From the NCBI GenBank assembly GCA_014843695.1, contig CM026400.1:40664923-40728922 (forward strand): a stretch of DNA of 64,000 bases. The letters are read 5' to 3'. The notes beneath the pieces were generated by a model that worked only from the letters and a program-made list of their open reading frames with translations, was not told where the DNA came from and made no database searches. The position numbers were made by a program, and so were the translations under genes. Positions 58,101 through 64,000 of this stretch are shown here, one piece after another. Positions within the stretch are counted from its first letter, which is position 1. Each line of letters begins with the position of its first letter. The DNA is from Archivesica marissinica. Its lineage: Eukaryota > Mollusca > Bivalvia > Venerida > Vesicomyidae.

Positions 58101-61100
58101 AACCTAAACATAATCACATGTCAACAAACGCACAGTAACCTAAACATAATCACATGTCAACAAACGCACAGCAACCTAAACATAATCACAATTCAACAAA
58201 CGCAAGGAAAGGGTTAAATGGGTGTCGTTTGTATGGAGATATAATAGTATATTAACCTAAATCTCTATGAAGGAAAGGGTTAAATGGGTGTCGTTTGTAT
58301 GGAGATGTAATAGTATATTAACCTAAATCTCTATGAAGGAAAGGGTTAAATGGGTGTCGTTTGTATGGAGATATAATAGTATATTAACCTAAATCTCTAT
58401 GAAGGAAAGGGATAAGAGGGTGTCGTTTGTATGGAGATATAATAGTATATTAACCTAAATCTCTATGAAGGAAAGGGTTAAATGGGTGTTGTTTGTATGG
58501 AGATATAATAGTATATTAACCTAAATCTCTATGAAGGAAAGGGTTAAATGGCTGTCATTTGTATGGAGATATAATAGTATATTAACCTATATCTCTATGA
58601 AGGAAAGGGTTAAGAGGGTGTCAATCTTTATGTCAACCAAATATATCGTTCAGTCTCCGTAGCCTAGTGGTTAAGGCCTACGGAGCGGGAGGTCGAAGGT
58701 TCAAATCTCGTCAGGGGTTCATTCTGATATGGCCGGTTGGTGAGCCGCCAGCTAGTTAAATAATGGTTACCGATTGCCAACCAGCCTGGCATACATGCAT
58801 AGGATTCGGGAAGTACTGATGTTCATAAAAAGAGGTGTCTCATAAGTTAGAAATGGCTGACCCTCTCAATAGGGAGAAGCTCAGAACACTATAATAAACA
58901 AACACTATATCACTCAAGTCAAAGTTAGAAATCTGAGCAAATTTCGTATTCTCGTTTTACTATCTCCGCTACGATTCCTACGAATACAAAACTGAGCCAT
59001 CCTGTGTACTAACTCACTAACTTACCTTGAGGAAGTATGGAAGGAAGTTAGGAACTGTTGGAATGCACAAATCAAAGCGTGAGAATTTGAGAAGGTTCAG
59101 CTCCATGTTGAGGTATTGCTTGGCTGTGTACGGCTGTCCGTTGTTATACTGATTCGTCGGTATATACGAGTTCAGTTTACTGAAGCGAGGTATCTTGTCA
59201 CAGTGGTCATCGAACTTCACTGAAAGTTTAATTATACTGTTGTATAGTCTTAATGTACATCAGTTTACATTTCCTTGAATTATCAAAAGAAAGAAATGTT
59301 AATCCTGTATCAGCAATGTATAGAACCAAAGTTAAAGAAACTTCATTACGACCTCAAATTCAAGTTCATGATAATGTCGTATGACCTCTGCATGCTGGGT
59401 ATAATAAAGGCTATAAATAGTTCAAATAATTGTAGCAGACGACAATTCATTAATATGTTTTTCTGTTTTGTAGCTGTAATCTCTGAATATGTGTCATGAA
59501 ATTGCATTAGAATTGTGTTGTTACGCCCTCTAGTATGTAAAGAGTTAATAACTGTTAGTCCAACTTTGCACAATTGGATTAGTCCGAGAGTTTGAGTCTC
59601 AATGACAGGGATCATTCTAGAGGGCGATGTGGGGCGAAATTGTCGCCCTCTGGGGGCCCCACTTCTCCCTAAAAAATATTTTTTGGTTTTTACGATTTTC
59701 AAACAAAATTTTGTCTAGTAAGATACACTGGCCCATTATAAAGCACTCCTATTCAAATGTTGTATTTAATGGTTGTACTGTGCATTTTAACCCTATTTTG
59801 CAGAAGTATATTAAAGAACACCATTTAAGGAAGCGATCACGCGCTTTCTCACTTCTCCCAAAAATTCTTATGTGAGTTTAACAAGATCCAGATCAGTAAG
59901 ATCTACTTTGGTAACTTCTCTAGACTCTTGGAGTAGAATGATGCATGCTTTCACAGTAAATATATTTTCTAATGTTGTACCTGGCACTAACACATTCAAC
60001 ACCGATATATCTGAAAGCTATGTATCTATATAGGATATAAGCCGATAATTATGCAATATGTAAAATATTGGACTGTGTGTGTAAGGCGCGTAGCACCGAA
60101 GACAGTACCAATATTATACATATTGGATCCGTTTGAGGCTTATATCTTACTTAAAACACACACTTACAAGATCCTACTAATTAAACTTGTTAATTTTGTA
60201 CATTAGCGCATAGTATTTAATATAATAGTCTGGCCTTTTGACACCAGTCAAATATTAATAATAATGGACTGCAAGTACAAAGGTATGACGTCACAATAGT
60301 GTTTTAAGTCCACATCTAAACCAGTTTGCACACAGCAGCATTTGTTCTACATGTATATAGGAGGTTAGGGATTAAATTCAGCAGACAAAACAGCAATCAT
60401 GTGATTGTGTACACACAGACAAAACAGCAATCATGTGATTGTGTACACAATATTTTGTATTTTGTTTTGCTTGTCTGTAGGATTTAAAGTCGCACTGATT
60501 ACTTAAGTGATATGGTGAATCTCCAGCTATTAGTGAAGGAAGACCCTGGTGCCCCTCCAAGCACCATAGTAGAACCACCAACCTTCCATAAGCCAGCTGA
60601 AGGGCCATTACTAATGTTGCTAGAACTTGTGGCCCGACCCATTTGCCTTTCTTCAAATTGTGTTTTGTATTCACATGTACATCATGTACATGTCATGTAA
60701 AACGAATCGAGCAATAAAATACGATTAAACAACACGCCAGCTGAATGCCTTCCTCACTTGACACACCTAGTGGGATTCGAACCTAGAGCAGTGTGGGGCA
60801 AATGAGAACCTAGAGCAGTGTGGGGCAGTGGGGCAAGTTAATAAACTTGGCCAGTTCATTGGAATGTGTTGCTTGTTATTTGAAAGTGTTAATTCTGTTC
60901 ATGGTAGAATGTATACCTGCAATGAGCATGGAGACGAGTGCCACCAAATGTATATAGCACAACTCCACTTCTAGCTCATCCATGAAGTAATCTAACAGAT
61001 ACACCGCCAAGTGCTGGGACGTAGCGCAGATCCCAAGCTCACCAACGATCACAGATAACCAGTCAACGAGGTGTCGTCGTATCCATAGCTGCGAGGACTG

Positions 61101-61196
61101 GGCGTGGAAGTGTGGTATGGTTTGTTCCTTCATTTTCAATGTAGCATATATATCCTCTGCTAGCTTGTTCTTCCACCATTCCTGTTCTATAGCCAT
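51826..61196 (-). CDS. cyclin-J-like gene, five coding exons, 341 residues
   Basis: Joined exons on the minus strand: 61196-60917, 59219-59026, 57784-57673, 56145-55986, 52105-51826 (280+194+112+160+280 = 1026 nt, 341 codons plus stop). Every junction has GT/AG borders and the phases match (1, 0, 1, 2). The product has an N-terminal region with EQEWWKNKLAEDI, a cyclin box (QHLAVYLLDYFMD, LCIPTVPNFLPYFL), a C-terminal cyclin fold (YSPSLVGASCVAAARICLHL, LTPTWPKQLELMTDYY) and a Ser/Asn/Pro-rich tail. This architecture and wording match cyclin J as I know it; the vertebrate protein is slightly longer (about 370-380 residues). Cyclins bind and activate cyclin-dependent kinases in the nucleus and cytoplasm; fly cyclin J acts in the ovary. 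Introns are packed with satellites and transposons. Confidence 0.92.
52155..52543. mobile_element. piggyBac-like MITE in cyclin intron 4, with a nested element
   Basis: Ends CCATTTGCATGCTGGG and the inverted partner GCTAGCGCGCAAAGGG, flanked by TTAA (52151-52154 and 52544-52547). Internal hairpin arms AACAATATGGATTCAGATCA and TGATCAGGATCTATGTTGTT. It is split by the 149-bp element at 52348 and begins only 49 bp from the exon 5 acceptor. Confidence 0.82.
52348..52496. mobile_element. 149-bp MITE nested in the piggyBac-like MITE
   Basis: Ends TAGCCTGGG and CCCAGGCTA, flanked by a 9-bp duplication CTGGCTCTA (52339-52347 and 52497-52505). Removing one copy restores the CTGGCTCTATG sequence also present in the relative at 43611-43620. 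hAT-like or Mutator-like; I cannot decide. Confidence 0.8.
52842..53021. mobile_element. 180-bp MITE, ACAGTCAAACCTGT termini
   Basis: The left end ACAGTCAAACCTGT is an inverted match to the right end ACAGGATTGACTGT. Internal AAGCAGCC motifs recur (TTAAGCAGC, GAAGCAGCC, TAAGCAGCC). It is probably a Tc1/mariner-like or related non-autonomous element; the target duplication is not clear. Confidence 0.7.
53183..55985. repeat. 42/45-bp satellite in cyclin intron 4, about 60 copies
   Basis: Unit CAGATTGAAACATCCCACAA, then (CA)AGTATGGGAAGATTC and RGGTATAA; 42 bp, or 45 bp when ACA is doubled. It is interrupted by a SINE-B fragment at 53999-54150. The right end fuses with the exon 4 donor. Minus-strand frames up to 699 codons (including one entering exon 4 in the wrong phase) come from the divisible-by-three period. 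Confidence 0.96.
53999..54150 (+). mobile_element. SINE-B, 5'-truncated, inserted in the satellite
   Basis: Begins TTTGTGCCCTTAGGCAAGG in mid-body and runs to the tail AATCGAGCTAAAATAAATG. It is flanked by AAACATCCCACA on both sides (53987-53998 and 54151-54162), a satellite sequence duplicated on insertion. Confidence 0.92.
55986..56145 (-). CDS. cyclin-J-like exon 4 (residues 196-248)
   Basis: Acceptor TGTACTTTCCTACAG|AC, donor TTGTG|GTATGT. It encodes YMFRGYSPSLVGASCVAAAR, ICLHLTPTWPKQLELMTDYY and LEQLLPCLQSML, the C-terminal cyclin fold. The 42/45-bp satellite starts at its donor; the last 7 or so exon bases (ATGTTGTG) are homologous to the satellite. Confidence 0.93.
56146..56589. other. 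intron 3 part with possible retroelement end
   Basis: No exon seen. 56440-56525 (ATTGTGAAGCGCAGTAGAAT, TTTTTGCGCTATATATAATA) looks like the 3' end of a dispersed retroelement. This is inference from its general appearance. Confidence 0.35.
56590..56797 (-). mobile_element. SINE-F copy, minus strand
   Basis: On minus: GGCCTCCATGGCCACGTGGT (box A), TTAGGTTTGAATCACGC (box B), then GCTTGCAAGTGGTTGGTGGT and GGAGGGGTACATGGGGTCTT. A diverged relative lies at 60528-60790 (GGTGCCCCTCCAAGCACC, GGGATTCGAACCTAGAGCA). Confidence 0.7.
56921..57548. repeat. 37-bp satellite in cyclin intron 3, about 17 copies
   Basis: Unit TGACCAGTAATAAAGGGTAC followed by ATGTTGGGGTCAAGTCA, very homogeneous, with single-base variants (AATGGG for AAAGGG, ATAACC for ATGACC). 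Confidence 0.95.
57673..57784 (-). CDS. cyclin-J-like exon 3 (residues 159-195)
   Basis: Acceptor GATTATGTTTTAG|GTTGCTG, donor CTACAAG|GTATGC. It encodes VAVDEDDLRDGLP and TYLEKYACYFQEIVLQ. The acceptor and first 8 exon bases are part of the repeat unit of the adjoining 36-bp array (57778-58203). Confidence 0.92.
57778..58203. repeat. 36-bp satellite in cyclin intron 2 carrying the exon 3 acceptor
   Basis: Unit CAGCAACCTAAACATAATCA plus CATGTCAACAAACGCA. On the gene strand each unit reads ...TATGTTTAG then GTTGCTGTG, identical to the real acceptor and the first 8 bases of exon 3. About 12 copies counting the functional one; 3 have AGGTTACTG and one AGGTAGCTG instead of AGGTTGCTG. Confidence 0.95.
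58205..58622. repeat. 66-bp satellite in cyclin intron 2, about 6.3 copies
   Basis: Unit with GAAAGGGTTAAATGGGTGTC, GTTTGTATGGAGATATAATA and ACCTAAATCTCTATGAAG. Confidence 0.94.
58651..58902 (+). mobile_element. SINE-D copy 1
   Basis: Head CTCCGTAGCCTAGTGGTTAA (box A), GAAGGTTCAAATCTCG (box B), body GGTTGGTGAGCCGCCAGCTA, AGCCTGGCATACATGCATAG and a 3' end in ATAATAAACAAACAC. Confidence 0.85.
59026..59219 (-). CDS. cyclin-J-like exon 2 (residues 94-158)
   Basis: Acceptor TTAAACTTTCAG|TG, donor CTCAAG|GTAAGT (consensus). It encodes VKFDDHCDKIPRFSKLNSY, then YTAKQYLNMELNLLKFSRFD and LCIPTVPNFLPYFLK, the second half of the cyclin box. Confidence 0.93.
59606..59869 (+). mobile_element. hAT-like MITE copy 1 (intron 1), right end lost
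   Basis: Left end CAGGGATCATTCTAGAGGGC. It shares the body GATACACTGGCCCATTATAA and TTTTGCAGAAGTATATTAAA with 61336-61866 but diverges after CCCAAAAATTCT. It preserves the empty TTAA site that is occupied in the other copy. Confidence 0.87.
60382..60450. repeat. 34-bp tandem duplication
   Basis: Two copies of CAGACAAAACAGCAATCATG plus TGATTGTGTACACA. Confidence 0.9.
60528..60790 (-). mobile_element. SINE-F-like diverged sequence
   Basis: GAAGGAAGACCCTGGTGCCC and GTGGGATTCGAACCTAGAGC resemble the SINE-F copy at 56590-56797 (minus). The middle is not alignable by eye, so it may be two fragments. Confidence 0.4.
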
Positions 61197-61217
61197 CCTG
61201 TCACCAACTGATTAACT
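60917..61217 (-). CDS. cyclin-J-like exon 1 (coding from 61196)
   Basis: An acceptor TGTATTTTCAG ends at 61218, so the exon includes 21 bp of 5' UTR and at least one non-coding exon lies upstream. The ATG at 61196 opens 93 codons plus one base: the WW-containing N-terminus, then the first cyclin-box helices ending LVALVSMLIA. Donor GCAG|GTATAC at 60916. This ATG is chosen because the N-terminus starts as in other cyclin J proteins. Confidence 0.92.
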
Positions 61218-61335
61218 CTGAAAATACATGTACACAACCAATATTTATAAATATCGCAGAATCATACATATGGCACAAATCCACGATTAATTATGAAAAT
61301 ACACAACCATTATAATAAATATCACAGAATCATAT

Positions 61336-61866
61336 CAGGGATCATTCTAAAGGGCGATGTGGGCGAAATTGTCGCCCTAGGGACCCTGACTTCGCCCTCT
61401 GGGGGCCCCACTTCTCCCTAAAAAAAAGAGTTTTTGTTTTTGTTTTTACGATTTTCAAACAAACTTTTGTCTAGTAAGATACACTGGCCCATTATAAAGC
61501 ACTCCTATTCAAATGTTGTATTTAATGGTTGTACTGTGCATTTTAACCCTATTTTGCAGAAGTATATTAACCCTTTCAACCCCACAGGCCTCTAAATAGG
61601 CTTATGAAAAGTGTAGATCCAGATGAGCCGGCTCGTAACGAGCCGTCTCATCAGGATCTGCACTTTTTTGCCAGTAATAATTATTACTATTTTTAGATAA
61701 AATTACCCATTTTGATAAAAGAACTGGTCCAAATGTAATTTTCTTATTAATTTATTTATAGTCCATGTCAGTTACTTGGGGTTGAATGGGTTAAAGAACA
61801 CCATTTAAGGAAGCGATCACGCGCATTCTCACTTCTCCCAAAAATTCTGACCTAGAATGAACCCTG
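61336..61866 (+). mobile_element. hAT-like MITE copy 2, complete, containing a piggyBac-like MITE
   Basis: Ends CAGGGATCATTCTA and TAGAATGAACCCTG (14-bp inverted repeat, one mismatch). They are flanked by a 7-bp ATCATAT repeat (61329-61335, 61867-61873), close to the 8 bp typical of hAT. It is interrupted at 61571-61790. Confidence 0.9.
61571..61790. mobile_element. piggyBac-like MITE, 220 bp, with TTAA duplication
   Basis: Ends CCCTTTCAACCCC and GGGGTTGAATGGG, flanked by TTAA (61567-61570, 61791-61794). A strong hairpin (GTGTAGATCCAGATGAG against CTCATCAGGATCTGCAC around GCCGGCTCGTAACGAGC) lies near the left end. The sister element at 59606-59869 shows the uninterrupted target. Confidence 0.93.
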
Positions 61867-61910
61867 ATCATATACATGTTGAACACATCAATGAGTAACT
61901 AATGATGCTT

Positions 61911-62175
61911 TTATGTGTGTGTGTTTTACGTTTATATATCCTCGCTACCGGTTGCCCATATGAGCGACGCCTCTTGAAGATATTAGTCATTTTATATTTT
62001 TGGAGGATAGTGCAAGGATACAGACAGAGACCCATTCCAGAGTCTCCTCTGGTTCTTTTACGTGCAACGTTGCAAACACCGACAAGACTTCGTTTTAATG
62101 TCCCATCTGAAACGGTTAAAATTTTATTAGGGTCAGACGGGGGATCGAACCTGCGATCCATGGATTACAACGAGC
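61911..62175 (-). mobile_element. SINE-A copy, minus strand
   Basis: On minus: GGATCGCAGGTTCGATCCCC (box B), CAGACGG-type start region, AACCAGAGGAGACTCTGGA and tail GGATATATAAACGTAAAAC. Diverged in the middle (GTTTGCAACGTTGCACG). Confidence 0.87.
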
Positions 62176-62228
62176 CTTTATGTGGTCACGTGTAGCTCCT
62201 TTACATACTTACTTACTTCATACTACAT

Positions 62229-62430
62229 GCACCGTGTCCGTGGCCTAGTGGTTAAGAAGAGGTCGAAGGTTCGAATCTCACCAGGGTTCGTTCTTGATAT
62301 GGCCGATTGGTGAGCCGCCAGCTAGTTAAATAATGGTTACCAATTGCCTACCAGCCTGGCGCCAGGCATACAAGCATAGGATTCGGGAAGTACTGATGTT
62401 CATAAAAAAAGAGGTGTCCCATAAGCCTTT
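62229..62430 (+). mobile_element. SINE-D copy 2
   Basis: Head GTGTCCGTGGCCTAGTGGTT (box A), GAAGGTTCGAATCTCACC (box B), same body as 58651-58902, and GGAAGTACTGATGTTCATAA near the 3' end. A 20-bp or so deletion lies between the boxes. Confidence 0.85.
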
Positions 62431-62507
62431 GTACATCATCGAGTGCATTATCAATGTGCATAATGCACGGAGAAGAGTTCATCTCTCACCTAACTATTGT
62501 TAACATA

Positions 62508-62616
62508 AGGCTCTAGCAGTTGTCTAGCAGTTGTCACACGGCTCTAGCAGTTGTCACACGGCTCTAGCAGTTGTCACACGGCTCTAGCAGTTGTCACACG
62601 GCTCTAGCAGTTTTCA
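62508..62616. repeat. 20-bp tandem repeat, 5 copies
   Basis: Unit GGCTCTAGCAGTTGTCACAC, last copy with TTTTCACAC. Confidence 0.92.
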
Positions 62617-62692
62617 CACATGCTTTGTTATTCTGGATGCATTGACGGTTACTATATCTGAATATTATTGATTTTAATTCATCTGAAACTAC

Positions 62693-64000
62693 CTTGACCA
62701 TAGCATAACACACACACCTTGACCATAGCATAACACACACACCTTGACCATAGCATAACACACACACCTTGACCATAGCATAACACACACACCTTGACCA
62801 TAGCATAACACACACACCTTGACCATAGCATAACACACAGGCCTCGACCAACCATAGCATAACACACAGGCCTCGACCAACCATAGCATAACACACAGGC
62901 CTCGACCAACCATAGCATAACACACACACCTTGACCAACCATAGCATAACACAAAGGCCTTGACCAACCATAGCAAAACACACAGGCCTTGACCATAGCA
63001 AAACACACAGGCCTTGACCATAGCATAACACAAAGGCCTTGACCATAGCATAACACAAAGGCCTTGACCATAGCATAACACAAAGGCCTTGACCATAGCA
63101 TAACACAAAGGCCTTGACCAACCATAGCATAACACACACACCTTGACCAACCATAGCATAACACACAGGCCTCGACCAACCATAGCATAACACACAGGCC
63201 TCGACCAACCATAGCATAACACACACACCTTGACCAACCATAGCATAACACAAAGGCCTTGACCAACCATAGCAAAACACACAGGCCTTGACCATAGCAA
63301 AACACACAGGCCTTGACCATAGCATAACACAAAGGCCTTGACCATAGCATAACACAAAGGCCTTGACCATAGCATAACACAAAGGCCTTGACCATAGCAT
63401 AACACAAAGGCCTTGACCATAGCATAACACAAAGGCCTTGACCAACTGTAGCAAAACACACACGCCTTGACCAACCATAGCATAACACACACACCTTGAC
63501 CAACAATAGCAAAACACACACGCCTTGACCAACAATAGCAAAACACACACACCTTGACCAACCATAGCAAAACACACACGCCTTGACCAACCGTAGCAAA
63601 ACACACACGCGTTGACCAACCATAGCAAAACACACACGCCTTGACAAACCATAGCAAAACACACACGCCTTGACAAACCATAGCATAACACAAAGGCCTT
63701 GACCATAGCATAACACAAAGGCCTTGACCAACTGTAGCAAAACACACACGCCTTGACCAACCATAGCATAACACACACACCTTGACCAACAATAGCAAAA
63801 CACACACGCCTTGACCAACAATAGCAAAACACACACACCTTGACCAACCATAGCAAAACACACACACCTTGACCAACAATAGCAAAACACACACGCCTTG
63901 ACCAACAATAGCAAAACACACACACCTTGACCAACCATAGCAAAACACACACGCCTTGACCAACCGTAGCAAAACACACACGCGTTGACCAACCATAGCA
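62693..64000. repeat. 25/29-bp satellite running off the window
   Basis: Unit CCTTGACCATAGCATAACAC plus ACACA (25 bp), or 29 bp with an AACC insertion before ATAGC. Suffix variants are CACACACC, ACAGGCC, AAAGGCC and CACACGCC. Three overlapping minus-strand frames of 435-461 codons are phase rotations. The right end is not reached. Confidence 0.95.

Noticed and set aside
62594..63996. Three cysteine-rich minus frames of 435-461 codons
   Set aside because: They are rotations of one another through a 25/29-bp array.

Overview
This is a eukaryotic, almost certainly animal, genomic window. It has spliced exons, tRNA-derived SINEs, DNA transposons and very abundant tandem repeats. A marine invertebrate, probably a mollusc, is my best guess from the SINE and satellite load, but nothing in the sequence proves the taxon. 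By my count about 30 kb of the 63 kb of real sequence lies in tandem arrays with unrelated units (4 to about 77 bp). Most long open frames here are by-products of these arrays and not genes.

Layout. 1-10701: a 29-bp satellite ending in a 1000-base assembly gap (10702-11701). 11.7-32.2 kb: a series of arrays (tetranucleotide, 19, 45, 36, 23, 32/27-bp, ACGC-type and a 5-bp array) with SINEs and MITEs between them. One weak candidate first exon lies at 27488-27717 (minus). 32296-38926: a 6.6-kb DNA transposon with about 355-bp terminal inverted repeats and a TAA target duplication, inserted in a 16/31-bp satellite that continues to 40.77 kb. Its minus-strand gene encodes two CCHC-like finger modules, a DDE-like transposase core, an XPG/FEN-like nuclease and an 8-cysteine C-terminal cluster. 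I assign it to the Academ superfamily by inference. The gene is broken by one frameshift and one stop codon. 41-51.8 kb: SINEs (one nested inside another with both target duplications intact), piggyBac-like MITEs and 65, 53/59, 30 and 39-bp arrays.

51826-61196 (minus strand) holds the one host gene I can support. It is a cyclin-J-like gene of five coding exons whose splice phases all match, giving 341 residues. Its introns are filled with satellites (42/45, 37, 36 and 66 bp), SINEs and MITEs. Two of these arrays start at exon-intron junctions: the 42/45-bp array begins on the exon 4 splice donor, and the 36-bp array contains the exon 3 acceptor plus the first 8 exon bases, repeated about 11 times just upstream of the real site. 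This is the most unusual observation in the window.

Upstream of the gene (61.2-64 kb) are a hAT-like MITE carrying a piggyBac-like MITE (its empty site is preserved in a sister copy in intron 1), two SINEs, and a 25/29-bp array that runs off the window end. There are no operons, CRISPR arrays, rRNA genes or convincing free-standing tRNA genes.
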